The notes below the pieces were generated by a model. That model worked only from the letters and a program-made list of their open reading frames with translations, was not told where the DNA came from and did not search any database. DNA of 64,000 nt from Pterois miles (lineage: Eukaryota; Chordata; Actinopteri; Perciformes; Scorpaenidae). The position numbers and the translations under genes were made by a program. The stretch is from positions 1,996,001 to 2,060,000 of the forward strand of contig CAMQGK010000650.1 of assembly GCA_947000775.1 (NCBI GenBank), in the 5' to 3' direction. Positions 46,801 to 61,800 of this stretch are shown piece after piece. Numbering within the stretch: the stretch's first letter is position 1; every line of letters begins with the position of its first letter.

Positions 46801-49800
46801 ACTTATTTGTCACCATGTATTAATAGCCCTGTTTTTGTCTAAATAATGTTCAATGTGCATATTGCATGAGATGTGATGGTGAAAAACAGACAAAATTAAC
46901 TTTTCTTCCAATTCTGTGGTGGCATTTCTGTCAATCTGTAAAGAGATGAGTTTTATTGCGGACTCAAAACTGCGTGGAAACGAGGTGTAATTGTGCTAAA
47001 TAGTTTTAACAGAAAAGGTGGATCCTTGAAGGGAGGATTGATGAGATTTTTGTGTTTTAAAGTATTTTGTTTGTGTTTTTCTGTATAGGATATGTACTCA
47101 GTTCCTCGCACTATTCTACCTCACGGGGCCTCGTTCAATGGACACCCTGTCACTCTTCATATCACCTATGAGTCAACCAAAGACACTTTCACCTTAGAGG
47201 TATTGTAAGACTTTTCCTAGTACCCTGTAATACACATTTATTGTGTGGAGTTACAGCTACAGAGGAAATAACCCTGCTGTGTGTGTGTCCTGCAGACCCA
47301 CAGTAATGAGACAATAGGAAGTATCCGGTGGAAGATATCTGAACACTTGAGCTGTCCAGTGGATAACGTCCAGATCTTTGCCAATGACAGTGTGGTAAGT
47401 GTTGACTCTGTACATGACTGCGACTCGTTTCTTCTTTTGTTTTAAAAATATGATTGTACCTGTCACTTCCTCATCAAAGTATTTTACTCCTCTCCCAGTC
47501 ATGTGTTTCCCCTGAAGCCAGTACACATTACAAACTACAAACCAATGCACAGTAAAGCCTTGTAGTCAGGGTGACGCCTCGTCTTTGTTGGTGGCTGGGT
47601 CATCTTCTCTGTGGCAGGGGAAACACGTCTCCAACAATCCCTGTTTTTTTCTCACTCCGTCCCTTCACTGCTCCCTCCACCATGTGTTAGCTGACTATGA
47701 ACCGGGACCAGAAGCTTCTGTCCCAGCTCGGCTTCAACGATGAGCAGAGCCTGACTGTGAAGAGCTCAGGCACCGGCACTCCCTCCGGCAGCTCCGAGTC
47801 CTCGGCCTCCGCCTCCAGCAGCTCCAGCTCTGCTGTTTTCAACTCTGCCTACGCATTGGAGCAGGTACCAGCTCAGACACAACTGCGCACTAACACATCT
47901 GTGGACACACTCAGGCTTATGTCGGATCTGACACACTGTGCCCATCTTTTATGTCTCCAGGAGAAGTCCCTGCCTGGTGTAGTGATGGCTTTGGTGTGTA
48001 ATGTGTTTGAGATGCTTTACCAGCTGGCTAACCTCGATGAAACCAGGTGAGATAGTACAAGTCGAAGTTACATGCACTTTGTTGACAACAAGAAAGAAAG
48101 GACTGCATATACACTGCTCAAAAATGCTTAATCGTCACAGTATAACACCAAGTCAGTTACACTTCAGGGATATCAATCTGTCCATTTAGGAAGCACAAGT
48201 GATTGTGAATCACTTTCACCTGTTTTGGTGTAAGTGAAAGTGACAACAGGTGCAACAGAGAGGCAACAGCAAGACAACCCCCTGTATTAATTTAGATATT
48301 TACCAAAGTAAAAGTTCCCAGAAGTGTATGATTCCACTTTTTCCCATGGTCTAGTGTTAAAAGTTAACAAAAATCACAATGAATCCTAATTTTGAATCGC
48401 ATTACATATCAAATTGGCACCTATTGTGATAGTATTGAATTGGGAGCTAAGCATGTCGTCCAAGCCCTAATATTTATCAGTCAGTATATTTTAATCTCCA
48501 GGATCACCCTTCGTGTGAGGAAACTGCTGCTACTGATTCCAACAGATCCAGAAGTGCAGGATGCTCTCGACAATTTTGTTCCCAAAGAATCCAGCGTCTG
48601 GAGCCACCAGGTACATCAGACTGTCTGTGGTCATGTGGTAACTACCGTCGTATTCATTTTGGTCTAAGCACCTGTGTTGTAATGAGTCTATATACGTCTC
48701 TGTGGTTTACACATCCCCCCCTCTCCTTTATCTGTCTATTATTTACTAAACTCCCTTTGTGTCTCATTTCTGTAGAAGACACTGTTTCAGGGTACAGGCT
48801 CCCGTTCTCCATCTATGTCCTCCAAGCAGCAGCACCAGCCCAGTGCCGCATCCATCCTGGAGTCCCTCTTCAGATCCTCAGCCCCAGGCATGTCCACCTT
48901 CAGAGTGCTGTACAACCTGGAGGTACGCACACGTGTGAACATACACACCTTTAAATGCAGTACATCATTTTACAATATGTAACAGTATGTTCTCAAACTT
49001 AAAAATGTAGATTAGTGACTTTTATGTCTGTTTTTCTTCGTCGTGTCAGGTGTTGAGTTCAAAGCTGATGCCCACATCGGACGATGAGATGGCCAAAACC
49101 AGCAGCAAGTCTTTCTGTGAGAACTTCCTGAAAGCAGGAGGCCTCAGGTAACCGAGTAGAACAGAAAAGTGACGTCGCTGTCTGGTATTTGCTTTGTTTC
49201 ACTGTTATGTGTCAGCAGACTTGTCAAGTTGTGTCACATACAGCACACAGATGCCACTTAGCGTAAATTCTGACAGTTATAGGGATGTACCGAATCGTTT
49301 GAAGTAGGGATGCTAATTTTGCTAAATTTTCTTGACTGATTACCGACCCTCGTTAACTGATTATGAGTCGTTAACTGACAAGATTTGTGCCTCACATGCA
49401 GCTGCAATATATGAGCACGACAGATAACTGTCAACAGTTCACCGTCAGGAGAGTAACTGGAGCAGCCACAATGCTGCGTATCGCCAACATGCAGCCACTT
49501 TCCCAGAAAAGTCTCCACCGCACATTTAGTTTAGTTTAGCAGGTTGTCAGCTGTGTGTCTGCCTGGATTAATGATAGTGATTGTCTGACAAACAGTGTGT
49601 GTTTGTGCTACGTTAGCAGCTGCTAGCGTTGCCGGTGGCTTCGTGCCCGAGTTTCCAACAGACCGGGGGTGTGTGTGTGTGTGTGTGTGGGTGTGGGTTT
49701 GTTGGTGGTGTTATAGCTGTGAACGTAGCTGTAGCAGACAATGTGTGTACAGTTTATTTGTCGTGAATAAATGCTACGAGGCTACAAGCTACTTTTCTTA

Positions 49801-52800
49801 CTCCTCAGCTGGAAGTCCAGAGCCAACTTCCTGTGTCTGCGCCGACTTTCTCTTAAGGTGGACCAGCTTTTCTCCTTAAGTGACCCAATGAGGCGAGGCG
49901 CTGCCCGCTGGGGGAAAATGCTCTGCGCCCAGCGTCTTTTTTTAGTGCTGCAATATTTATGTATTTTTGCAGCAACTCCAAGCACTTCTCGTGGAAATTT
50001 TTTTCAGAACGATGCTGGGGAGTGCTTCATTCACAGTGACAACACCACTGACAGGAAAAAACCCAATGTGAACACTCAACCTTAGCATTACACTATTTGT
50101 AGAAGTAGATTAAAGTGGTGGCTGCGTAGGATTGTTTCCAACTCATGTGATCCAAACATTTCCAATAACACTAGAGTGTTCAAAAATAAAGAAATTAGCC
50201 GTAATCATTTAAAAAATTCACGACATGTTGATATCTAATGAAATATTCTGTTTTGATCCATGATGACAGACTTCCAAAGATTCACTCAAAAACTTGAAAA
50301 GAAGCTTCAATTGTGCAGTCCTACAGTTGTTTCTGTGTGTTTCCTCTGCAGTCTGGTGGTGAATGTCATGCAGAGAGATTCCATCCCATCAGAGGTGGAC
50401 TATGAGACCAGACAAGGAGTCTACTCCATCTGCCTTCAGCTGGCCAGGTGCAAAACACACACTCACATATTTGAGGCCACACACACGACAAGTTGGACTT
50501 CATACTCAACTGGCCATGTTTGCAGGTTTCTTCTGGTTGGCCAGAGCATGCCTGCAGCGCTGGATGATGATGTCATCAGGGATGGCGAGGCGCTGTCATC
50601 TCGACCGTTTCGTAACGCCGGGCGGACTGGGCGACAGCTGTCTCTGTGTGGGACTCCAGAGAAGTCCTCCTACAGACAGATGTCTCTGTCTGAGCGCTCC
50701 TCCATAAGAGTCGAGGAGATCATACCGGCCGCTCGTGTCGCTATTCAGGTAAAACACACTTGTTTCCATGACAACCCCATTGCTGATTTAGCTGTCAGAC
50801 TGATCATCATTTTTAGAGCGTAGGATATTTTCAAGCACAGTTTCCTCTTTTCTAGACCATGGAGGTGGGTGACTTTACTTCCACTGTGGCCTGTTTCATG
50901 CGTCTGACCTGGGCAGCTGCAGCTGGCCGATTGGATCTGGTCGGCAGCCCACAACCAATAAGAGAGACCCACAGCTCCCTTCTGCCACAGGGAGTCCGCA
51001 CCAGAGTCAGCAGCACAGGTGACAGAGTAAACATACTCTCAATGTTATTGTGGGTAAAGATGGGAATAGAGAATTGTTTCCATTGAGAACCGGGTCCTAG
51101 TTGTCCAATTTCTTGGCATTGCATTGAAATTCCTCTTACTTCCCGACAGTTGCATATGCACAGTGACGTAACACCATACACATGCTGTTCATCATGTTTC
51201 TGTTTGTTTGGGGCTTGAACCATGGCAGAGAGGAAGAAACACTCAAAAGAGTGGAGCTAATAAACCTGAGGGGACGCACCCTATTTTTTTCCCTGATAAT
51301 ACTACAATGTGAACAACAAATGACAGCTTGCAACGGGAGCTGTTTGCAGTTAATGGATGTTCCATTATGATATGTTCAGGATCTATTCAGTAAAAATGAG
51401 TTTAAGACAAAAGTAAATTCTGTCGCTATAATGATGTGTTCACATTTGGGTTGTCAAAGTTGTAGCTGGCTTAGTTTTAAGGCTAGAGAGAATATACTGG
51501 CATCATATGAAAACCTAATGAATCCAGTGGTACCAACCGTGTCATACTAGCTTGTCATGAAGGAGGTTACATAATGCTCTGAGTATATCCACTTGATAAT
51601 GATGACATATGATAATCACATGCAGTTTGGGGCAAGTCATAGTCGAGTCAGCACACTGAGACACTGACAGCTGACAATTTTTTTTTTTTTGTTGCACCCA
51701 ACAATTTATCAGGAATCAATAAAGAATTGGATTGTTAAGAGGTATCGAGTTAAGAGGAATTGATAATGAAATCATTATCAATGAAATTTTCAGTCTGATT
51801 GTGGGTGGTAGATCTTCTCATTCTCCACTGGTTGTTGTGAAGTTGTTGTGATGTCAGTTAGATGTTCATCCATGTTCATTCCTGATTTTTTTTTTTTTGT
51901 TTTTGTTTTGTTGCTCATGGTCGAAGCGTTTCCAGTGCCACAAACTAAAGCTAAAGAAATGAAAGTAAAACAAATGTCTGTGTTTATTGTTTGCAGGAAG
52001 TAACTGCAGCTCCAGCAGCGAGGGGGAGACCACGCCTACAGCGTTGCATGCAGGGATATGCGTGAGACAGCAGTGCGTCTCGATTAAAGACGCCATCATC
52101 GCCCGCGAGGCTCTGTCACTGCTGGTCACCTGTCTGCAGCTACGCTGTCAGCAGCTGTGTAAGACTCATGCAGGAGTGCAAACACACTACGAGCATACAC
52201 GTTGTCTTTTTATAATAATTTCTGTACAAGTCCTCTATGTAGTGGAATAATAATGTCCATCCATCGTCAACCGCTTATCCCGTTAGGGGTCGCGGGGGGG
52301 CTGGAGCTGATCCCAGCTGGCATTGGGCGAAGGCAGGGTTCACCCTGGACAGGTTGCCCGTCCATCGCAGGGCACATAGAGACAGACAGCATAGAGACAG
52401 ACAACCATTCACACTCACATTCACACCTACGGGCAATTTAGAGTCATCAATTAACCTAAACAGCATGTCTTTGGACGGTGGGAGGAAGCCAGAGAAAACC
52501 CACGCTTACACGGGGAGAACATGCAAACTCCACACAGAAGAGTCCCAAGCCGGAATCGAACCTGCGACCCTCTTGCTGTGAGGCGACAGCGCTAACCACT
52601 GCACCACCGTGCAGCCCGGAATAATAATGTAGTTTGTAGATTTTCTTTTGCTGTGTTTGCCAGACGTCTACAATGACACTAAATCCTGTGGCTGGTTTCT
52701 CTCTCCAGGTTCTTTTTACAACCTTCCCTCCGTCAATGATTTTATCATTGATGTTCTGCTGGGCTCTCCCAGTGGAGAGGTAAACAACACCCTCTTTCTG

Positions 52801-55800
52801 TGTAATAGAAATATATCCCCAACGTTGCAGCAGTGTGTGTTTACACTCGCGGTCTCCGTCTCTTCCCCTATCAGATCCGCCGTGTAGCGTGTGATCAGCT
52901 CTACACTCTGAGCCAGACTGACACTTCAGCCTTCGCCGAGGTCCAGAAACCCAACCTGTTCCTCATCTCAGTCATTCTCACTGCCCAGCTGCCGTTATGG
53001 AGTCCTACATCTATCATGAGAGGGGTCAACCAGAGGTACCTGATCAAGAAGCACTCAACATTTACATCCCTGAAACTTCAGCAGAGGTCTTGTGTTGATG
53101 CTCCTTTTCTCCTCAGGTTGCTGTCCCAGTGCACGGAGTACTTTGACCTCAGATGTCAGCTTCTGGATGACCTCACCAGTAAGACCATCAAATCCCTTCC
53201 CTGTCACTTTTATCAGGACCTAGATGTAGGGATGGGTGATTCTGATTTGGGCTTCCAACAATTATCAAAACAAGATAATTGAGATAAAAACGGTTATTAA
53301 GATAAGATGAACCTTTATTAATCCCCAGAGGGAAATTATCTATTATTATTTTTATTCTTATCTGTTAATTGTTATTGAGCCAAATGCTCGTGTTTTGTCA
53401 TGGGCTTTAAATCCAGCGCCTGTTCCTTTACAGAGGTCTGCTTTCGCCTGTTTTTGCTGATTGAAATATGTTGAATATAGTTTAGGTTGTGACAGAGAAC
53501 TACAACATATTTGATCTATTTTATATTTATATATTATTTTAGTATATATTAATTGTTTTACAGTTGAATTACTGTATATTCCACTATAAAATAATAAATA
53601 AATATAAATAATGAAATAAGAAATTAATAAACTAATGGATTTGAGACAATAAATGCAATTTATATGTATAATTTATTTTATTTAACTCATTTTTTACATT
53701 TGTTTTTAATAGTTTTTCAGTTGAACGATATTCCACTATTAAAAAGATTTTTTTTAAAGTTTAATGGATCTATGATGTTAATAAGTTATCATGTAAATAA
53801 TCAATCTCAATACTGACCAAAATAATCATAGATGTAAGAATTGATTTAATAGAGAGGTTACAGTCATTTTGCAGTCTCCTGTTTCAGCCATTAAAAATCA
53901 GAGTATTATATAATCTGTCTTTCCTCTGTGCCTCCTTCAGCGTCTGAGATGGACGTGTTAAAAGTGAGCGCAGCCACCATGCTGGAGGATGAGATCTCTT
54001 GGCTGGACAACTTTGAGCCTAGTTGGAGCTCTGAGATGGAGACCAGCGAGGCGGACAACATCCTCCTGGCAGGACACCTCCGACTCATCAAGACACTACT
54101 TTCGCTCTGTGGAAACGAGAAGGAGCATCTCGGTGAGCACACGTTAACGTACATATCTGCTCTAACTTGATAGCTTTGCGTTCCTGTTGGATTATCTCAA
54201 TATCAAATACATACATATAAAGGTAAGAAAAAGGAAAAATGATGAAATTTCTCCATTATTTTGTATGTAAAGCAGAAAAGAGGAACACCATCACAGTATA
54301 GTACAAGTTCTGCCTTCCAGCTGTGAAAATGCTGCCATCACCCAAGTACTTGACTCCTACAAACAGCCTTTTTCATTCATTCATTCATTCATTCTTCGCT
54401 GCCTGCAACAAAATACCTACAACAAGAGTAATCTTTTGATGAATCTTGATGAACTAGAAAGTGCACAAACCATCCAGCTTTGCGAAAACCTGCACTGTGC
54501 TGTGGTGTTGTTCCCCTTTTCTGCTCTATGTACTAAATAAAGATGAGATTTCCACCCAGTGAAAGCAATTTTTGTCAATAACGTTAGAGGTCATTGTGAG
54601 AGACATCGTTCTGTGTTTTAAAACATATTTTAAAATTGTAATGCTGCTAATGATTATTTTTCTAATCAGTAATCTGATTACATTTTTGGTAAGGGAATAC
54701 AGTTACATTTTTGGTATCCTAATTACGTAATGCCATTCCATGTATTCTATTCCTCCACAAACCTGGAAGTGGATAACACTCATGTAATATGAGGATGTGC
54801 AACTCTTTTCTTCAGGTCCATCTCTGATCCAGCAGTTGTTGGATGACTTCCTGTTTCGAGCCTCACGCATCATCATCAACAGTTCAAACCCCACGCCCTC
54901 CCCGGCCCCCAGCCACGACTTCCACCCAAAGTACAGCACGCTAATCCTATCCATCACTTACATTTCATTTTTCTGCTGTTAGCTCATTTTAAAATACCCC
55001 TTTGTTCTTGTTTTGTCGTGGTGTGTTCAGGTGCAGCACAGCCAGCAGCAGGCTGGCAGCCTACGAGGTGCTGGTGATGCTGGCAGACAGCTCACTGTCA
55101 AACCTTCGGCTCATCACCAGGGAGCTGCTGTCCATGCACCACCAGTCTGATCCTTCGCTCTGCAAGGAGTTTGATGTAAGACACCGATCTGAAATATTTC
55201 TTACAACAATATTTGTTGTTACAAACGGTTTGATAATAGCTTAGTTATGAATCTAACTCTCTGCGTGTCTTTCAGTACCTTCCCCCCGTGGAGAGCCGCT
55301 CGGTCTCAGGTTTTGTTGGGCTGAAGAACGGTGGAGCCACGTGTTACATGAATGCTGTGTTTCAGCAGCTCTACATGCAGCCCGGCCTGCCAGAGGTACA
55401 TGTGTCTTCTATGTGCTGTTTAATTCTTTGACTGAGACCCACACTGTGAATCCAATACCAGTGAGTATGTATGTTCGGTTTGAAGGCTTTCCTGTCCATT
55501 GAGGACGACACAGATCAGCCAGAAGAGAGCGTCTTCTACCAGGTCCAGTCTTTGTTTGGCCACCTGATGGAGAGCAAACTGCAGTACTACGTACCCGAGA
55601 ACTTCTGGAAGGTAACAGTCAGCTCAGTGTGCTCTGACTGTAATGCACTCAACCTTTCAACCTTTAAAGTGTTACTGCATATGTGTAGTCATTGTCATTG
55701 AAGTAGCAATAGACAACTTTTCCCCTTGCTAGCGTTTCCAGGCAGTAATATTGACACCGCTGTCACAAAGACAACCGGTTTGCTTTCCGTTTTCCCCAGT

Positions 55801-58800
55801 GCCTGCTCAGGGTTCCTCCAGGGTCGTAAAAATTCCCCAAAAAGTCTTAACTCCACTAACATGAAATGTCAGAATGTCTTAAAATATCACGAAATGTCTT
55901 AAATCAAATTTTGGCAGGTTTTAAAAATTAATTACTCTTGCTTTCATGTCAAAAGAAATGCATTATCTTGCTTTTAAATGTTTTTTTAAGCACACTGTAA
56001 CCAAAAGGGAATAGCTGTGCTCCTTAAAAATCCAACACATCAACATGTCAGTGCTGCCGTGACACTTATTCTCTCAAAAGACACTGAGGATGTTTATACA
56101 TACGATAACATAAGATATTTATATGAGTTTTACAAAATGTGTGTTACATAAATAAAATGATAGGTTTAGGGTAACTGCTTTTTATTTCTCAGAAACTTAA
56201 CAAATTCAGAAACACATTGTACTCAATATAGCAAGTTGTAAATCAATTCATAATCTTAAAAGATAAGAATCTTGATTTTTATATGGATTTTCCCCTCCCC
56301 TACTACTTGTTATTCACATGCAAATGTGTGATGTCTGTCAGATCTTCAAGATGTGGAACAAGGAGTTGTATGTGAGAGAACAGCAGGATGCTTATGAGTT
56401 CTTCACTAGTCTGGTGGATCAGCTTGATGAACACCTCAAGGTAAAACTCGCACGCACATCAGACCAATTTAATAAAAGATAATCCCTTATAATAGCAAAT
56501 TGGTTGTGATGATATTATTAATGATGAGATTCCTTTCCACCAGAAAATGGGTCGAGAGCAGATCTTCAAAAACACATTTCAGGGAATCTTCTCCGACCAG
56601 AAGATTTGTAAAGACTGTCCTCACCGGTGAGCCAGAATACTTGTTTCTCAAACTTCAAGACCATTGTGATCAGGTGATGTTTGACCTTTGACCTTCTTTT
56701 AAAAAAATACAGGTATGAGCGTGAAGAAACGTTCATGGCGTTGAACCTTGGAGTGACATCTTGTCAAAGCTTAGAGATCTCATTAGATCAGTTTGTCAGG
56801 GGAGAGGTGCTGGAGGGCAGCAACGCCTACTACTGTGAGAAATGCAAGGAGAAGGTGTGTATAGTGCCCTGCATACTTTTACTCTACAGCACCGAGATCA
56901 TGTGTACTACTTACAGTGTGTGCATTTGTTCATCTGCACAGAGAACCACCGTGAAGAGGACATGTATCAAGTCCCTGCCCAGCGTTCTCTGTATTCACCT
57001 CATGCGCTTTGGCTTCGACTGGGAAAGCGGACGCTCCATCAAATATGATGAACAGATTCGGGTACAAACTATTTCTAATCAGAAAACATAAACCTCTGAT
57101 CACCAGCATACACGTTCTGTTTTTAAACCCCAGAAATCTGATATGTATGGATTGTGTATTATCGCTGCACAGTTCCCCTGGGTGCTGAACATGGAGCCCT
57201 ACACCGTCTCTGGAATGGCTCGTCAAGACTGCAGCGGAGAGGGCGGAGAGGGGCGAGGCGACGGGCCCTCAGGAGGGTCACCCAGGAAGAAGGTCACGAT
57301 ATCTGAGAACTATGAACTCGTGGGAGTTGTCGTCCACAGTGGTCAGGCACATGCTGGTCACTATTATTCCTTCATCAAAGATAGGCGGTAAGAGACACTG
57401 CACCTCTCCCTCATTTAACCCCTCAGCCTCATGAGGGGCATGTTGGGTATTTTTATGCCTCTGCACCGGCGACCAAATGCATTATGTTTTCGGCTTGTCT
57501 GTCCGTCTGTCTCATTCTCGTGAACATGATGCCTCTGGAAGGCTTCGAGAAAATGTCTTCAAACTTTGCACAAACCTCCACTTAGACTCAGTGATGAACT
57601 GTGATGTTTTTTAACCATAACTCAATAATTCATATGCTAATTATGACAATTTAACACAAATGTCTGAGAGGATAATGTGAGGACATTTTGGACAGACATG
57701 GATATAAACTGCAACTTGACTGGTTGTACGAGGCATACAACCACAAGGTAGTACTTCTAGTTCACTTTTCAGTTATTTTGGATATGTTAATGCAAATGTG
57801 GCATAAATCTTAACAAGGAAGTGAATTGTTCAGCCTCAGCTCCGATAGTAATACTCAGTTATACTCCCGATTGGACCCGTACACCGACCGATTAGGACAC
57901 CATGGACACATAATAGTTCTGTTTGTACTACTGTCTGGAGTTTGTGTTATACACATGCACAGTATTACTACGCTGCCACTTATAGCGAAGGTACGCGCTC
58001 ACATTAAATTGTAGGTACACAGACGTCCACACAGAGTCACGTACACCCTCTGATGAGAAGATTTACGTTGGGTTCTCGAGGATGCAGAAAGTGTAATTTT
58101 GGCTTAAGTCTATAATAAACTGTTCAGCCAAAATACAGACACTCAAATCCTTCAGGACAAAAATGTCCCCATTAAAACCATATTTTTTTATTTAATCATG
58201 TATTCTATTATATCGGGGCTTCAATCTAGAGCCCTGGCTTCAACATCATAGTTTTTACTACCCCTATGGTGCAAATACATGCTATTTTCCTGGTTTCCAC
58301 CAGGAGCATTGCTGCTGTATTATGGAGCACTCCTTAATGTAACGAATGGGAGTTTTTTATTTTTTAATCTGATACCACACAAAAATGCAAATGTTGTTGC
58401 TAAATGAAATATAAAACCTAGCATTTAGTATATTTATTTCAGTTGTGGAGTTTTTTCATGAATAACAACAGCGTCATATAAACAAACTGGCATTTAAAAG
58501 GGTTAAAATTCAGGAAATTACTTAATATTTGGTAGTTTTGATCAGGACTGATGTTGGTTAAAAGATTTAACATTGAAATATGTAATATATAGGTTTATTA
58601 ATTTATAATTTTTTTCACAAAGTTTAAAGGGTTAATAACCTCTAAAAATCAAACATATTTATTGTTTCCGTGGTGCAAAGTTCCCTGATTGATTGATTGA
58701 TTCCCTGTTTTTTTCCAGCTCCTGTTCCTACTTCACTTAGGAACCACATAACCAGTGATTTGTGGAGAGCATTAATCTGTGGCTTTAGTTTTCCAGGCAG

Positions 58801-61800
58801 ATTTTAGCAGCCCTCCTTGGGGCACGAGTGCAGCATCAGGCTTTGTGTGGGCTGTCCTGGTTTAGTTTGTAAGCATCTCCAGATGTCTGGCTCTGGAAGG
58901 CAGGATTGCTCACTGGAGATGTGGAAATAAAGAGACCACAGGAGCTGGTACTTGGCGCCTTTCTCGCTCTCACTTGTTTGTTACCGCCCCCGCTTAAGAC
59001 TACGACAAAGACAGTTTGTTCTCAGGACGTTGATTTGTTTCCAGAAATTTAGACACATGATGGAGCTGCTTCGAAGTCCCTTAATCATTGGTGTCAGTAA
59101 GAGATGAGTCACCAGAGAGGCTGGTTGGCGTACAGGTGGACACCACACACCTGTACTGCTGTATGTTGACCAGGTGGGCTTTACAGGGCTGCATCTTCAG
59201 CCCGGGCCACGCCAGTAACATCAGGAGTGCATGGCGGCTGCGTTACCTGTTGTTTTTTATTTCGGTGTCCAGGTTAACAGGTTAGAGCAGCCACACTGCC
59301 CTCGTAAGCTGCTCGTTGGCTGCGTCTCTGTGGTTCACAGCAACGACAGAGTAGTTCTGTGATCTTCTGACTGTATATTGACATCATAACAGCAGCGTAA
59401 CTACAGTTTCAAAGGCTAGACATCTATATAATATGTCACAGACAGTGGAGGTGATCTTCTAAATGTATATTGACATATATCAGCAACATTACTACACTTT
59501 CGATGTCTGTATCTGTAGAAAATATCATAGACATGGAAAAAAGTAAAGATTTATTTTTAAATCTACATAAAAGCCCTCGATCATTTTTTTGTTTCTATGG
59601 ACAGAACGCCTTCATTTGTAAACACAAAGCTTTTTTTCTGAAATATTTGCAGGGCAGTGAACATGCAGTGACTCGCACGGTTTCATGAATGAAAAAAGCA
59701 GTGTTTTAATAATGAATTATTATTTACAAATTACCACACGTTTCTTAACTTTTCTGTCTAAAATAAATATAAATGATATAAATAAATAATATAAATAATA
59801 ATATAAATGTATAATAATAATAAAATGAAATGGCCATTATGAAAGGCAAACTCTAGGATGGACAAGCCATAACAGTTATTTTCATTGTTGGTGATTTTTC
59901 CTTTAATCAATTAATTGTTTGGTCTCTAAATGTCAGAAAATTATGAAAAATGTTGATCAGTGTTTCCCAAAGCCTGAGATGACGTCATCAAATGTCTTGT
60001 TTTGTCCACAACTCAAAGATAATCAGTTTATATTATATTCAGACATAGACGAGGAAAGAAACCAGAAAATATTCACATTTAAGAAGCTTTGTTTTTTCTT
60101 AAAAAATGTTCAAACCGACTAATTGATTATCAAAATAGATGGCAATTAATATAATAGTTAATAATTAATAGATTAATCATTGCAGCTCTTGCGCTGTATG
60201 CTTCCCTGTAAACTGCTTAGTGAAGCAGATATTTTGTGGTAGAAAAGACTCTGACTGCAATCAGAGTCAGAGCGCTGTGTTTTACCAGGAATACCTGTTT
60301 TCTGTTTATTATTCATTCATGTGTGCTGAGTTTCCAGTTCTGAGGAGCAAATTGTGATGAATTAATCTGATATCACATTTCCTTGCCCACCCCCTCCTTC
60401 GCCCTCCCTCCATCTTTGTTTGCCGCCGTCTCGTAGTGGCAGCGCTCGTGGACGTTGGTACAAGTTCAACGACAACGTGGTGGAGGAGTTTGATATGAAT
60501 GATGAAACGCTGGAGTACGAATGCTTTGGGGGAGAGTACCGCCCCAAAGTTTACGACCAATGTGAGTAACTTCTAATAACTTTGAGATCTATGTAAAAAG
60601 TACATTCAAGCACTAAACCTAAAGATCCCATTTAGACGTGTTTTACGATACAAGAATACTCTGCTACTTTAGTTTAAAATTACAATTATAATCAGAAACA
60701 TTCATGAAATAATGTTTTTTTAATGCAAGAGACACAAGATGCCTCCTAGTTCACTGTCCATTCAGTGTGTATGCGCTGGAGGCTTCCTCGTCACATCACA
60801 CATTAAATTGCCATGAATGGCTTTCAGACGAGTTGTGGTGCCATAAAATCATCTTGTTAAACTGGGATTTAAGGTGATGAACAGGAACTTTCCTTCTCCA
60901 GCAGATGAATGTGAAAATGGCCTTCGAGTGTTTAACTCTGCACATACTGTACGTCATTCTGTAGTGAAGGTCAAACATCCATCAGTAAGCCACACATCTT
61001 TAAACCTCAACCTTTTGTAATTTAAGGCCCACTTCTGATTATTAAAATAAATTGTGAGGAACACCTTCCCAGATAAATGGGAAAAGAAACAATCAGAAGA
61101 AACTGGGATGTTTGTCGGCTGTAATGACCAAAATAAATATTTTGCTGACCCTCGCCCATCACTGCCTGTCATTATAGGCTATACAGTATTCCTCACCACT
61201 TGCTTTGATGCTTTTACTGGTTTCGGATTGTCGCCAACATCACTTTTAAGTTTTTGAAAACCAATCACTGCATTCAAGGTAAAGTTAGCAAGTAGCTGCA
61301 TTCACGACAGATCAGGCTGAGCAGTGAAAACGCCATCCATTCATTTGAGTGGAGGTAGTGCATTTGGGGGATGCCAAAAAAACACAGTGGGCTGTGTAGA
61401 GAAAAGTTGAAACAGACTTGACTTTAGGAGAAACGCAGCCCGCCATCTCACTGTGGCGTCCAATCACGTGACCGACGACCCAGAGCTGCACAACCCTGCC
61501 ATGACGGGAAAAAAAGACGTCCATCATTGCACAGTCGCTTGGTGTGAATGGGACGTTAAAAGTGACACCGATGGTAAATGTGTAGCTGCTATAATTCCTC
61601 CTGCATCCAGCAGCGTCATTTAAAGGGGAACAGCGGCCTGTTTTTTAAAACATCACCACCAGCACTCAGTTGTAGTTTATTGTGATGATGCTGCCACCTT
61701 GTGGTTTCCCGGGGCGCCTTCACAATATGTGCGAACATGAGCAAGTTGCAGTATGTTTTTCCAACTAAAAACTGAACTGGACGATCAGTATTTTAATGCC

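Noticed and set aside
50260..50823. A 187-codon ORF as an intronless gene
   Set aside because: It is USP24 exons 33 and 34 read through the 78-base intron 33, which is in frame and stop-free; reported instead as a possible intron-retention case.
54926..54960. Extension of USP24 exon 41 past 54930 (AAG TAC AGC ACG)
   Set aside because: The read-through mimics the start of exon 42 (AAG TGC AGC ACA), but gtacag at 54931 joins in phase to exon 42 and gives the conserved HPKCSTASSRLA.
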